Below are positions 45,243 through 54,273 of a stretch of DNA of 64,000 nt, in pieces; the first letter of the stretch is position 1; each line of letters begins with the position of its first letter. The stretch lies in NCBI GenBank assembly GCA_032160545.1, contig JAVHVN010000136.1, forward strand, positions 29,098-93,097, given 5' to 3'. The translations under genes were made by a program, and so were the position numbers. Below the pieces are notes generated by a model, which was not told the DNA's origin, did not search any database, and saw nothing but the letters and a program-made list of their open reading frames with translations. The stretch is from DATGFB01 sp032160545. Its GTDB lineage: Bacteria > Actinomycetota > Actinomycetes > Mycobacteriales > Jatrophihabitantaceae.

Positions 45243-46226
45243 ATGCCGAAGTCAGCCGACGCACCGCCCAAGGGCGTCGCACACGAGCTCGCGGCACTGC
45301 GCGCGGCGTTCGCGGGCATGGTGCCTGCGCGCACCCCGGACAACCTGGTGATCGGGACGTGGAACGTGCGCGCGTTCGACCGGTTCACACCGAAATGGCG
45401 CAGCACGGTGGGCGACTCGCCGATCCGGGACCGGTCCGACGTCGCGTGCCTCGCCGAGATCGTGCGGTGCTTCGACGTGATCGCGATCCAGGAGGTGCGG
45501 CAGTCGGCGCAGGCGTTCCTCGCGGTGCTCTCCTTGCTCGGCCCGGACTGGGCGTACCTCGTCACCGATGTCACCAAGGGACAGGCCGGCAACAACGAGC
45601 GGCTCGCGTTCGTCTTCGACACCACGCGGGTGCGTCCCTCGGGCCTCGCGTGTGAGCTCGTCGTGGCGGCCGACGCGACCGGGGAGGGAACGACGCCGTT
45701 GCACGCGGAGCAGTTCGCCCGCACGCCGTACGCCATCAGCTTCGCGCGGGGCAGCGCGTTGTTCACGCTCGTGACCCTGCACGTGGTTTACGGCAAAGCT
45801 CCCGCCGACCGCATCGCGGAGCTGACCGGCATTGCGCAGTGGCTCGATCGCTGGGCGAAGCAGCACGACGTGTGGGGCGGCAACCTCATCGCGCTCGGAG
45901 ACTTCAACATCGACCGCGTCGGGGATCCGTTGTATCAAGCGTTCACGTCGACGGGCCTTCGGCCGCCGGCGCCGCTCAATCTCGTGCCGCGGACGGTCTT
46001 CGACGACCCCGATCCCGCAGCAGCGCCGGACCATCGCCACTTCTACGACCAGATCGCGTGGTTCGGTGGCGACACGACGAGCGACGCACTCGCCGGCATG
46101 CAGTACCGCAACGCGGGGATGGTCGACTTCGTCGACCGCGGCATCCCCGCGAAGGACCTCACGCAACTGTCGTGGCGCATCTCCGATCACTTCCCGTTGT
46201 GGTGCGAGTTCGGCATCGTTCAGTGA
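45243..46226 (+). CDS. endonuclease/exonuclease/phosphatase family protein
   Basis: A 327-residue DNase I-fold protein. NLVIGTWNVRAFDRF, DVIAIQEVRQS, ALGDFNIDRVGDP and SWRISDHFPLWCEF carry Asn, Glu, Asp/Asn and Asp/His of the active site. No signal peptide is visible, so it may be cytoplasmic. It could cut DNA, RNA or phosphoesters. Promoters of the DUF2235 gene and of this one would share the 124-base gap to its left. Confidence 0.9.
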   Translation: MPKSADAPPKGVAHELAALRAAFAGMVPARTPDNLVIGTWNVRAFDRFTPKWRSTVGDSPIRDRSDVACLAEIVRCFDVIAIQEVRQSAQAFLAVLSLLGPDWAYLVTDVTKGQAGNNERLAFVFDTTRVRPSGLACELVVAADATGEGTTPLHAEQFARTPYAISFARGSALFTLVTLHVVYGKAPADRIAELTGIAQWLDRWAKQHDVWGGNLIALGDFNIDRVGDPLYQAFTSTGLRPPAPLNLVPRTVFDDPDPAAAPDHRHFYDQIAWFGGDTTSDALAGMQYRNAGMVDFVDRGIPAKDLTQLSWRISDHFPLWCEFGIVQ

Positions 46227-46280
46227 GGTCGTGACGTCGCTCTGATGACGTCCGCCGCGCGATGCGCGACGATGCTCGGC

Positions 46281-46478
46281 ATGACGAGTCGCGAGCTTGC
46301 GGGCGAGTACTGGTTCTGCATGAAGCACCATCGCGTCGAGAAGTTGGAGGACACGGACAGCACGAATCGCATCGGACCCTTCAAGACGCACGATGAGGCT
46401 GCACGTGCGTTGCAGACCATCGCGGAACGAGAAAAGGCTTATGACATAAGCGATTCCGAGTGGGAAGGCGACGAGTGA
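46281..46478 (+). CDS. small conserved actinobacterial protein, SPOR-like pattern
   Basis: A 65-residue acidic protein, MTSRELAGEYWFCMKHHRVE and FKTHDEAARALQTIAEREKA. The pattern EYWxCxKHxRVE...IGPFxTxxEAxxAL...ER is one I associate with small hypothetical actinobacterial proteins. ATG 46281 is preferred; the frame extends 12 codons upstream. Function unknown. Confidence 0.6.
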   Translation: MTSRELAGEYWFCMKHHRVEKLEDTDSTNRIGPFKTHDEAARALQTIAEREKAYDISDSEWEGDE

Positions 46479-46535
46479 GTCGTCGTCGTTGCGAAGCGAC
46501 CTACATCGCGCCCTCCAAGAAAAGCGGCGTGGCGT

Positions 46536-46565
46536 GTTGACGTTGATGCGTTGTGCATCGTCAAC
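46536..46565 (+). promoter_or_regulatory. hairpin in the leader of the H1-like gene
   Basis: GTTGACG-ttg-ATGC-gttgt-GCAT-CGTCAAC: two stems of 7 and 4 bp separated by a 3-nt bulge, about 50 bases before the start. It could be a transcript-level regulatory structure or a terminator of the gene before it; I cannot decide. Confidence 0.4.
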
Positions 46566-46617
46566 TTGGTCGCAACGAATGCACTTTCGTTGACACGTTG
46601 CCGAGGAGGCACACGCA

Positions 46618-46965
46618 ATGACCGCACCTGCGAAGAGGGCGCCGGCGAAGAAGGCCGCTGCCAAGAAGGCTCCCGCGAAGAAGGCGGCAGCCAAGAAATC
46701 ACCTGCCAAGAAGGCAGCGAAGAAGGCTGTCCGCAAGGCAGCGCCTCGCAAGACCGCGGCCAGGAAGGCTCCGGCCAAGAAGGCCGCAGCGAAGAAGGCT
46801 CCGGCCAAGAAGGCCGCAGCGAAGAAGGCTCCGGCCAAGAAGGCCGCAGCGAAGAAGGCTCCGGCCAAGAGGGCGGCGGCGAAGAAGGCTCCGGCCAAGA
46901 GGGCGGCGGCGAAGAAGTCGCCTGCCAAGAGGGTGGCGCGCAAGGCTCCGGCCAAGCGCTCCTGA
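46618..46965 (+). CDS. histone H1-like lysine/alanine-rich DNA-binding protein
   Basis: A 115-residue, very basic protein made of Lys-Lys-Ala-Pro-Ala-Lys-Lys-Ala-Ala-Ala repeats, with no other residues than A, K, P, R, S, T, V and the first Met. It is like the C-terminal tails of eukaryotic H1 and of mycobacterial HupB and like other bacterial H1 analogues. It probably coats DNA. GAGGAGG precedes the ATG. DNA of the middle and end is a tandem 30-bp repeat, so copy number may vary among strains. There is no HU domain in front of it. Confidence 0.85.
   Translation: MTAPAKRAPAKKAAAKKAPAKKAAAKKSPAKKAAKKAVRKAAPRKTAARKAPAKKAAAKKAPAKKAAAKKAPAKKAAAKKAPAKRAAAKKAPAKRAAAKKSPAKRVARKAPAKRS
46764..46915 (+). 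repeat. tandem 30-bp repeats inside the H1-like gene
   Basis: About five copies of AAGAAGGCTCCGGCCAAGAA plus GGCCGCAGCG; the last two have GAGGGCGGCGGCG in the second half. Each codes for KKAPAKKAAA or KKAPAKRAAA. Confidence 0.9.
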
Positions 46966-46978
46966 CACCGCACGCACC

Positions 46979-46994
46979 GGCTCGAACGCGAGCC
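46979..46994 (+). terminator. small hairpin after the H1-like gene
   Basis: GGCTCG-AACG-CGAGCC, a perfect 6-bp stem with a tetraloop 13 bases after the stop. No T tract. It is a weak candidate. Confidence 0.35.
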
Positions 46995-47010
46995 ACGTAC
47001 AACTGAACAC

Positions 47011-48411
47011 ATGAGTTCACACCGAGTCGCCGGTGCACCTCTGGACTTCGCCGCAGTGCGGTCGGAGCTGGAGGTGCCCGGCGATTTCGACGCTGCGGCA
47101 CTGGCGGACGCCGAGCGCGCAGCGATGACCGTCGAACTACCCGACGCCGACGCGACCGACATCGCGCTCGTCACGATCGATCCCGCGGGCAGCCGTGACC
47201 TCGACCAGGCGCTGCATATCGAGCGCGACGGCTCGGGCTACCTCGTGCATTACGCGATCGCCGATGTCGCCGCGTTCGTCCGCCCCCGCTCAGCGTTGGA
47301 TGCTGCCACGCACCAGCGCGGCGAGACGATCTACTTTCCCGATCTGCGGGTACCACTTCACCCGCCGGTGCTCAGCGAGGGAGCCGCCAGCCTCCTACCG
47401 GACCGCATTCGGCCGGCGGTCCTGTGGCGCATCGGTCTGGACGCCACCGGGGAGGTCTGCTCGGTCACCCTCGGTCGTGCCCGAGTGCGAAGCAGGCGGC
47501 AGTTCGACTACGCCGGCGTGCAGGCCGACCTCGACGCCGGCCGTACCGAACTGCCGCTGACCCTGCTCGCCGAGGTCGGCCGGCTGCGGCTCGCGCTGGC
47601 GCGTGCCCGGCACGCGATCGACCTCGACATCCCGCAGCAGGAGGTCGAGCCGAACGGCACCGGGTGGGCGCTCGTCGCTCGCGCGCCGTTGCCGGTCGAG
47701 CAGTACAACGCCGAGGTCTCGTTGCTCACCGGCATGTGTGCGGCGCGGATCATGCTCACAGGCGGTATCGGCATCCTGCGCACGGTTCCGGCGCCCAACA
47801 ACGGCGCCCTCGCCCGCTTGCGGCGGGTGGCGCGGGCACTCGGCGTTCCGTGGCATCACCATTCGCGCCCGGGTGACGTGCTCGCTTCCCTCGACCGCAC
47901 CGACCCGACGCACGTGGCGTTCATCGAACACGCGGCGGCGTTGTTGCGAGGAGCAGCCTATGTCGCGTTCAACGGACGCGTGCCGGCCGAGACGATGCAC
48001 GCGGGCATCGGCGCACCCTACGCACACGTGACCGCGCCCCTTCGGCGGCTCGTCGACCGGTTCGGCACCGAAGTGTGCGTCGCGGTCCACGCCGGCACGG
48101 ACGTGCCGCCGTGGGTGATCGACGGCTTCCCGGCGCTCCCCACCGAGATGCAGCACGCGGACCAGCTCGCGCATGCGGCCGACCGCGCGGTGGTCGACGC
48201 GACCGAGGCATGGCTGCTACGCGATCGCGTCGGAGAGACCTTCACAGCCATGGTCATCGACGCGGAGAACTCGTCCGGCACCGTGCTGCTCGACCGTCCT
48301 GCGGTGCGCGCCAGATGCGACGGCGATGCCCTCCCGGTGGGGGAGCGCATCGCCGTGCGTCTGGTCAGTGCGGATGTCGGAGCGCGAACGGTGCGATTCG
48401 CGCGCGCGTGA
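47011..48411 (+). CDS. RNB-domain exoribonuclease (RNase II/R-like)
   Basis: A 466-residue protein of the RNase II/R catalytic domain. The active-site cluster is in VTIDPAGSRDLDQALHIER, with GYLVHYAIADVAAFVRPRSA (about 70-90) next. YAHVTAPLRRLVDRFGTEV is the conserved C-terminal part of the domain. It lacks the N-terminal cold-shock domains of full RNase R, so it is a short actinobacterial form. It degrades RNA 3' to 5'. Its stop is 3 bases from the stop of convergent panB. Confidence 0.9.
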   Translation: MSSHRVAGAPLDFAAVRSELEVPGDFDAAALADAERAAMTVELPDADATDIALVTIDPAGSRDLDQALHIERDGSGYLVHYAIADVAAFVRPRSALDAATHQRGETIYFPDLRVPLHPPVLSEGAASLLPDRIRPAVLWRIGLDATGEVCSVTLGRARVRSRRQFDYAGVQADLDAGRTELPLTLLAEVGRLRLALARARHAIDLDIPQQEVEPNGTGWALVARAPLPVEQYNAEVSLLTGMCAARIMLTGGIGILRTVPAPNNGALARLRRVARALGVPWHHHSRPGDVLASLDRTDPTHVAFIEHAAALLRGAAYVAFNGRVPAETMHAGIGAPYAHVTAPLRRLVDRFGTEVCVAVHAGTDVPPWVIDGFPALPTEMQHADQLAHAADRAVVDATEAWLLRDRVGETFTAMVIDAENSSGTVLLDRPAVRARCDGDALPVGERIAVRLVSADVGARTVRFARA

Positions 48412-48414
48412 AGC

Positions 48415-49251
48415 TCAGTGGTATTCGTGCTCGGCCGACGGGTACGCGCCCGAGCGGACCTCGTCGCCGAAGCGCGCGGCGGCGTCGCGCAGGACGCCCG
48501 CCACGTCGGCGTACTCCTTGACGAACTTCGCGGGCTTCCCGTCGCCGCGCAGGCCGGCCATGTCCTGCCAGACGAGCACCTGCGCGTCGGTCGCGGGGCC
48601 GGCACCGATTCCGATGGTCGGGATGTGCAGCACCCGGGTGACCTCGGCGGCGACCTCGGACGGCACCACCTCGAGGACGACCGCGAACGCGCCCGCCTGC
48701 TGCAGCGCCTTCGCGTCCTGGACGAGCCGGTGCGCCCCCTCGTCGCCGCGGCCCTGCACGCGGTACCCGCCGAGCTGGTTCACCGACTGCGGCGTGAGGC
48801 CGATGTGGGCCATGACCGGGATGCCGGCGGACACCAGCAGCTCGACCTGACCGGCGACGCGCTGGCCGCCCTCGAGCTTGACTGCCTGGGCGCCGCCCTC
48901 CTTCATGAATCGCGACGCGGTCTCGAGCGCCTGCTGCGGCGAGGCCTGGTAGGTGCCGAAGGGCAGATCAGCCACCACAAGGGCACGAGAAGTACCGCGG
49001 ACGACGCCGCGAACGAGCGGGAGCAGTTCGTCGACGGTGACCGGCACCGTCGTGTCGTAGCCGTAGATCACATTCGCCGCCGAGTCGCCGACGAGCAGCA
49101 CGGGCACCCCGGCCGCGTCGAAGACGCGCGCGGTCGAGTAGTCGTAGGCGGTGAGCATCGGCCAGCGCTCGCCGCGATCCTTCGCGTTCTGCAGGTCGCG
49201 GACGGTTATCCGCCGGTTCTGCACGCCGCCGTACAGGCTCGTCTCGCTCAT
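48415..49251 (-). CDS. panB: 3-methyl-2-oxobutanoate hydroxymethyltransferase PanB
   Basis: A 278-residue enzyme of pantothenate synthesis: it adds a hydroxymethyl group from methylene-tetrahydrofolate to ketoisovalerate, giving ketopantoate. MLTAYDYSTARVFDAAGVPV, LLVGDSAANVIYGYDTT and VKLEGG match PanB closely, and HIGLTPQSVNQLGGYRVQGR is a strong signature. The ATG at 49251 (MSETSLYGG) is used; a GTG four codons upstream also has a binding site. It indirectly supports the ACP system through coenzyme A. Confidence 0.96.
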   Translation of the reverse strand: MSETSLYGGVQNRRITVRDLQNAKDRGERWPMLTAYDYSTARVFDAAGVPVLLVGDSAANVIYGYDTTVPVTVDELLPLVRGVVRGTSRALVVADLPFGTYQASPQQALETASRFMKEGGAQAVKLEGGQRVAGQVELLVSAGIPVMAHIGLTPQSVNQLGGYRVQGRGDEGAHRLVQDAKALQQAGAFAVVLEVVPSEVAAEVTRVLHIPTIGIGAGPATDAQVLVWQDMAGLRGDGKPAKFVKEYADVAGVLRDAAARFGDEVRSGAYPSAEHEYH

Positions 49252-49389
49252 GGGTTGCCTCACTTATCTCCTCGAGGCCGGCTTGCCGGTCCCCGGGCAC
49301 GTCAGGTGGACGGGTCCATGGTGCGCGTATTTCAAGCAGATGTCTCTACCGAGTCGATGAGATGACACTCACGCCGGCGCCGTGCCCGA

Positions 49390-51135
49390 TCAGGTGCCCG
49401 GAGGCGGCCCTTCCGGTACGTTCCCGCCTTCGCGCCACCGGTTCGTGATGGGCAGCCGACGGTCCTTGCCGAACGACTTGAGGCTGATCTTCGGCCCGGG
49501 CGGGTACTGCCGCCGCTTCCACTCCGCCCGATCGATGAGCTGGGCCACTCGACGGACGAGCTCGGCGTCGAAACCGTCGCCGGCGATCTCGGTGACGCTC
49601 TCGTCCCCGTCGACGTAACGCTGGATGACCGCGTCGAGCTGCTCGTAGTCGGGTAGCGAGTCGGTGTCGAGCTGGCCCGGACGCAGCTCGGCTGACGGCG
49701 GCTTGGCGATGGAGTTCGGCGGGATGGGCGGCGTCTCGTCCCTCGCCTCGGCGAGCGCATTGCGCCACCGGGCGATGCGCCAGACCAGGCTCTTGGGTAC
49801 GTCCTTGATCGGAGCGAAGCCCCCGACCGCGTCGCCGTAGATCGTGGAGTACCCGACGGCGAGTTCGCTCTTGTTGCCCGTCGCGAGCACGAGGTGACCC
49901 TCGGCATTCGACAGCGCCATGAGCGTGGTGCCGCGCACCCGCGCCTGGACGTTCTCCTCGGCGATGCCGGTCAGGTGCAGCGACGACACGAACGCGTCGA
50001 CCATCGACCCGATCGGGACCACCCGATAGGAGGCACCGATGCGCTCGGCGAGGTCGGCAGCGTCGGACTTCGAGTGCTCGGAGGAATAGTCGCTCGGCAT
50101 CGACACGCCGTGCACGTTCGCCCCGCCGATGGCGTCGGCCGCGACGGCCGCGACGACCGCCGAGTCGATGCCTCCGGACATGCCCAGCACCACGGAGTCG
50201 AAGCCGTTCTTGCGAACGTAGTCGCGAAGGCCGATGACCAGCGCACCCCACACCTCGGCTTCGTCGGGGAGGGGCTCCGCGACGAAGCCACGCACGCGCT
50301 CGAACGGCGGGGGAGCGGATGTGCCCAGGTCGGCCCGCACGACGGCCATCGGGCCGTCGGAGACCGCCGGTGGGACCTCGGGCGCCTCAGCCAGGTCGAC
50401 ATCGGCGTAGAAGATGCCCTCGGCGTACCGCGGCGCGCGGATCAGCACCTCGCCGCCGGCGGTGACCACCATCGAGTCGCCGTCGAACACCAGATCGTCC
50501 TGCGCGCCCACTGTGTTCACGTAGAGCACCGGCGCGCCCGCCTCGGCGGCGCGCCGCTGGACGAGCGGCAGGCGCAGGTCGTCCTTGTCGCGCTCGTACG
50601 GGGAGCCGTTGATGTTCACTACCAGCCCGGCGCCGGCGGCCCGCGCCACCGCGAAGGGGCCACCGTCCTGCCAGATGTCCTCGCAGATCGTGAGCGCGAT
50701 GTCGACGCCGAGATGACGGACGAGAACGAAGTCCGTCCCCGAGACGAAGTAGCGGCGCTCGTCGAAGACCCCGTAGTTCGGCAGATGGTGCTTGAAGTAG
50801 CGGGCCTGCACGGTCCCACCGAGCAGGAACGCCGTCGCGTTGCGAGGCCCGCGATCGTCGTCGAGGTAACCGACGATGACGGCGAGGTCGCCGAGACCGG
50901 CCGCGGCGAGGTCACCGGCCAGCTTCTCGAGCTGGGCGCACGACGCGGCCCGGAACGAGCGGCGGAAGACCAGGTCCTCGGGTGGGTAGCCGGTGAGGGT
51001 CATCTCGGGGAAGGCGACGATGTGGGCGTCGGCGGCGCGGGCCTCCGCGGCGCGGTCGAGGACCATGGCAGCATTGCCGGCGATGTCGCCCACCGTGTAG
51101 TCGACCTGCGCCAGAGCAAGCCGGAGGGTGGGCAC
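49390..51135 (-). CDS. nadE: glutamine-dependent NAD+ synthetase NadE
   Basis: A 581-residue two-domain enzyme making NAD from deamido-NAD, ATP and glutamine. The N-terminal nitrilase-type glutaminase has Glu in AFPEMTLTGYPPEDL, Lys in FKHHLPNYGVFDE and Cys in LTICEDIWQ. The C-terminal synthetase has the P-loop LGMSGGIDSAVVAAVAADA and ATGNKSELAVGYSTIYGD. GTG 51135 gives VPTLRLALAQVDYTVG, the usual start. A longer upstream reading is not used. Confidence 0.96.
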   Translation of the reverse strand: MPTLRLALAQVDYTVGDIAGNAAMVLDRAAEARAADAHIVAFPEMTLTGYPPEDLVFRRSFRAASCAQLEKLAGDLAAAGLGDLAVIVGYLDDDRGPRNATAFLLGGTVQARYFKHHLPNYGVFDERRYFVSGTDFVLVRHLGVDIALTICEDIWQDGGPFAVARAAGAGLVVNINGSPYERDKDDLRLPLVQRRAAEAGAPVLYVNTVGAQDDLVFDGDSMVVTAGGEVLIRAPRYAEGIFYADVDLAEAPEVPPAVSDGPMAVVRADLGTSAPPPFERVRGFVAEPLPDEAEVWGALVIGLRDYVRKNGFDSVVLGMSGGIDSAVVAAVAADAIGGANVHGVSMPSDYSSEHSKSDAADLAERIGASYRVVPIGSMVDAFVSSLHLTGIAEENVQARVRGTTLMALSNAEGHLVLATGNKSELAVGYSTIYGDAVGGFAPIKDVPKSLVWRIARWRNALAEARDETPPIPPNSIAKPPSAELRPGQLDTDSLPDYEQLDAVIQRYVDGDESVTEIAGDGFDAELVRRVAQLIDRAEWKRRQYPPGPKISLKSFGKDRRLPITNRWREGGNVPEGPPPGT

Positions 51136-51485
51136 GTCTCCATTGTTGCGCAACCGTGCGACCGGGCTGCGGGGCGTTCTGGTCCTTCGGGGCTGTGTGG
51201 GCCGGTATGCCCACACCCCGTGAAACTGGCGAGTAACTGAGGGTTTCGCCTGCGTCGCCGTCCGGTTGGCCGGAGATGTCCCTGACGTGCGGCACACTGA
51301 TTCTCGATCACGAGCGGGCGCTCGAAGAACGGACCCGGTTCGGCGTGCAACCGAAGGGCCTCGAGACGCGTCTTACCTAATGATCGAATCGTGATGCGTT
51401 CTTGGCCTGTCAGCCGGGATTCGTACGCGACAATTGTCGAGACCGTGCACGAGGCGCCATGAGGCGGCCGGTTCCAGGAGGGTCA

Positions 51486-52823
51486 GTGTCCCCGAAGTTC
51501 GCGACACCGCCGGGCACGCAGCGATTTCTGCGCTCGCGCTCGCGTGCCGCCGGTCGCATTGCCGTCGGTGTCGCCGCCGTGGCGGTCGCTGCCCTGACGC
51601 TCACCGCCTGCACCTCGGGCTCGAATGCGGTCAAGGACTCGCCGGTCGCTCAGCAGGGCACGCATGACGACGCGCCGGGGCTGCCGACCCTCACGCCGTC
51701 CACCTCGTCATCGTCGGCGGCACCGGCCGCGCAGATCAAGACCCCGGCCAAGGTCAGCGACGCCAACCCGGTGACTCCGCTCGCCGTCACCGTCACGGAC
51801 GGCACGCTCCTGTCGGTCAGTCTGCTCGCGCCCGACGGCAAGCAGGTCACGGGCGCGCTCTCCTCCGACGCGACCTCGTGGGCGAGCACCGAGGTGCTGG
51901 GGTACGGCAAGACCTACCAACTCAAGGCCGTCGCCCACAACGCCGACGGAAAGACGACGAGCAAGTCGGTCACCGTCACCACGCTGACGCCGTCGAACAT
52001 GACGATGCCGTACCTGAACGACACCGGCGGCCAGTCGTTGCAGAACGGCGCCACCTATGGCATCGGCATCGTGCCGGTCGTGCATTTCGACGAGCAGGTC
52101 ACCGACCGCAAGGCCGCCGAGAAGGCGTTGATCGTCACCACCTCGCCCCACGTCGACGGCGTCTGGTACTGGGCCGACGCCCAGAACGTGCACTGGCGCC
52201 CGCGTAACTACCTGGCGCCTGGGACGAAGGTGACCGTCACCGCGAAGGTGTACGGCGTCCAGGTGGGACCCGGGCTCTACGGCCAGGCCGACCAGAGCGT
52301 CTCCTTCCGCATCGGTGACAAGCACGTGTCGATCGCCGACGACAAGACGCACCTGGTCAAGGTCTATTTCAACGGCAAGCTGGTGCGCACCATGCCGACG
52401 TCGATGGGGCAGGGCGGCTACGTCACCGGAAACAACGGCCAGCAGATCCCACTGTGGACGATGCCCGGCACGTACACGGTGATCGGGCACGCCAACCCGG
52501 TGCTGATGGACTCCTCGACCTACGGCCTGCCGGTCACTTCGCCGAAGGGCTACAAGGAGTACATCTATCAAGCGACTCGCATCAGCACCGACGGCATCTA
52601 TCTGCACCAGCTCGACAGCACCGTCTGGGCACAGGGCCACCAGGACCTCTCGCACGGCTGCCTGAACCTCAACTACGACAATGCGCACTGGTTCTACACG
52701 ACCTCGCGGGTCGGTGACGTCGTCCAGGTGGTGAACACCGGCGGCCCGAAGGTCCAGCTGTGGCAGAACGGGGACTGGAGCGTCCCGTGGAGCGAATGGG
52801 TGGCGGGCAGCGCCCTGCACTGA
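51486..52823 (+). CDS. L,D-transpeptidase lipoprotein (YkuD) with Ig-like domain
   Basis: A 445-residue cell-wall enzyme that makes 3-3 cross-links in peptidoglycan. It has a signal peptide with a basic start and lipobox LTAC (Cys42), a Ser/Thr/Pro-rich linker, Ig-like domains (about 100-290), and a YkuD domain with the motif DLSHGCLNLNYDNA, catalytic Cys392. The order matches M. tuberculosis LdtB-like proteins. GTG 51486 is preferred because it has AGGAGG upstream; a longer frame would start earlier with a poor signal. Confidence 0.93.
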   Translation: MSPKFATPPGTQRFLRSRSRAAGRIAVGVAAVAVAALTLTACTSGSNAVKDSPVAQQGTHDDAPGLPTLTPSTSSSSAAPAAQIKTPAKVSDANPVTPLAVTVTDGTLLSVSLLAPDGKQVTGALSSDATSWASTEVLGYGKTYQLKAVAHNADGKTTSKSVTVTTLTPSNMTMPYLNDTGGQSLQNGATYGIGIVPVVHFDEQVTDRKAAEKALIVTTSPHVDGVWYWADAQNVHWRPRNYLAPGTKVTVTAKVYGVQVGPGLYGQADQSVSFRIGDKHVSIADDKTHLVKVYFNGKLVRTMPTSMGQGGYVTGNNGQQIPLWTMPGTYTVIGHANPVLMDSSTYGLPVTSPKGYKEYIYQATRISTDGIYLHQLDSTVWAQGHQDLSHGCLNLNYDNAHWFYTTSRVGDVVQVVNTGGPKVQLWQNGDWSVPWSEWVAGSALH

Positions 52824-52879
52824 GGACGCTCTGCGCCGCGTAATCTGCCGGTAACCGTAGCCGGTCAGAGTGGAGCATC

Positions 52880-54238
52880 GTGGATCGCCAACAGGAGTTC
52901 GTCCTCCGCACGCTCGAGGATCGCCAGATCCGGTTCGTGCGGCTCTGGTTCACCGACGTTCTCGGCACGCTGAAATCCGTGGCCGTCGCGCCGGCCGAGC
53001 TCGACGGTGCCTTCGAGGAGGGCATCGGCTTCGACGGTTCGGCGATCGAAGGGTTCGCCCGGGCCAGCGAGAGCGACATGATCGCGCGCCCGGACCCCGC
53101 AACCTTCCAGGTCCTGCCCGAGCCGGACGGGGCGACGCCCGACTCAGCCCGGATGTTCTGCGACATCCACATGCCCGACGGCTCGGCATCCTGGGCCGAC
53201 CCGCGCTACGTGCTGCGACGCACCCTGTCGAAGGCGGCAGATCGCGGCTTCACGTTCTACACCCATCCCGAGATCGAGTTCTTCCTGCTGAAGAACCGCC
53301 CGAGCGACGGCAGCGAGCCGGAGCCGATCGACAACGGCGGGTACTTCGACATGACGAGCCATGACGTCGCCCACGACTTCCGGCGGGCCGCGGTGAGCAC
53401 GCTGGAGGAGCTCGGCATCTCGGTCGAGTTCAGCCACCACGAGGTGGCACCCGGCCAGCAGGAGATCGACCTGCGCTACGCCGACGCGCTCACCATGGCC
53501 GACAACATCATGACGTTCCGGCATGTCATCAAGGAGGTCGCGATCGCGCAGGGTGCGCACGCGACGTTCATGCCCAAGCCGTTCCGCCACCAGCCGGGCA
53601 GCGGCATGCACACCCACCTGTCCCTGTTCGAGGGCGACCGCAACGCCTTCCACGACGGCTCGGACGAGCTCTTCCTTTCCAAGTCGGCCCGTGCCTTCAT
53701 CGCCGGACTGCTCGTACACGCCCGCGAGATCACCGCCGTCACCAACCAGTGGGTGAACTCCTACAAGCGATTGTGGGGCTACGCCGCGCGCGGCCAGCTC
53801 GTCGAAGCGCCGACGTTCGTATCGTGGGGCCACGCCAACCGCTCGGCGCTGGTCCGGGTGCCGATGTACAAGCCGGGCAAGGCGAACTCGACCCGTGTGG
53901 AGATGCGCTCGCTGGACTCCGCGTGCAACCCGTACCTCGCCTTCGCCGTGCTGCTCGCGGCCGGGATGAAGGGCATCGAGGAGAACTACGAGCTTCCGCC
54001 GGGGGCCGAGGACGACATCTGGGCGCTGTCCGACACCGAGCGCCGGGCCCTCGGTTACGCCGAGCTCCCGCACAACCTCTCCGATGCGCTGCGGGCCATG
54101 GAGGACTCGGAGCTGGTGGCCGAGACGCTGGGCGAGCACGTCTTCGACTTCTTCTTGCGCAACAAGCGCGAGGAGTGGGTCGAGTACCGCGCCGAGGTCA
54201 GCCCGTTCGAGCTGCGTCGCTACCTGCCGTCGCTCTGA
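52880..54238 (+). CDS. glnA: glutamine synthetase, alpha-type (GlnA2-like)
   Basis: A 452-residue type I glutamine synthetase. IGFDGSAIEGFARASESDM, NGGYFDMTSHDVAHDF, and GSGMHTHLSLFEGD are family motifs; metal-binding Glu and His residues sit in THPEIEFFLLK and HHEVAPGQQEIDLRYAD. Beta-type enzymes have Tyr in KDLYELPPEE, the AMP-acceptor. Here the matching place reads EDDIWALSDTERR, with Trp, so it is not expected to be adenylylated. It is GlnA2-like in place and sequence. glnE two genes on must act on another synthetase elsewhere. Confidence 0.95.
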   Translation: MDRQQEFVLRTLEDRQIRFVRLWFTDVLGTLKSVAVAPAELDGAFEEGIGFDGSAIEGFARASESDMIARPDPATFQVLPEPDGATPDSARMFCDIHMPDGSASWADPRYVLRRTLSKAADRGFTFYTHPEIEFFLLKNRPSDGSEPEPIDNGGYFDMTSHDVAHDFRRAAVSTLEELGISVEFSHHEVAPGQQEIDLRYADALTMADNIMTFRHVIKEVAIAQGAHATFMPKPFRHQPGSGMHTHLSLFEGDRNAFHDGSDELFLSKSARAFIAGLLVHAREITAVTNQWVNSYKRLWGYAARGQLVEAPTFVSWGHANRSALVRVPMYKPGKANSTRVEMRSLDSACNPYLAFAVLLAAGMKGIEENYELPPGAEDDIWALSDTERRALGYAELPHNLSDALRAMEDSELVAETLGEHVFDFFLRNKREEWVEYRAEVSPFELRRYLPSL

Positions 54239-54273
54239 GCTCGGAACCGGCTCGGCTCACTACGATCGGGGAC

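Noticed and set aside
46764..46915. CRISPR-like repeat
   Set aside because: Units are contiguous with no spacers and code for the H1-like protein.
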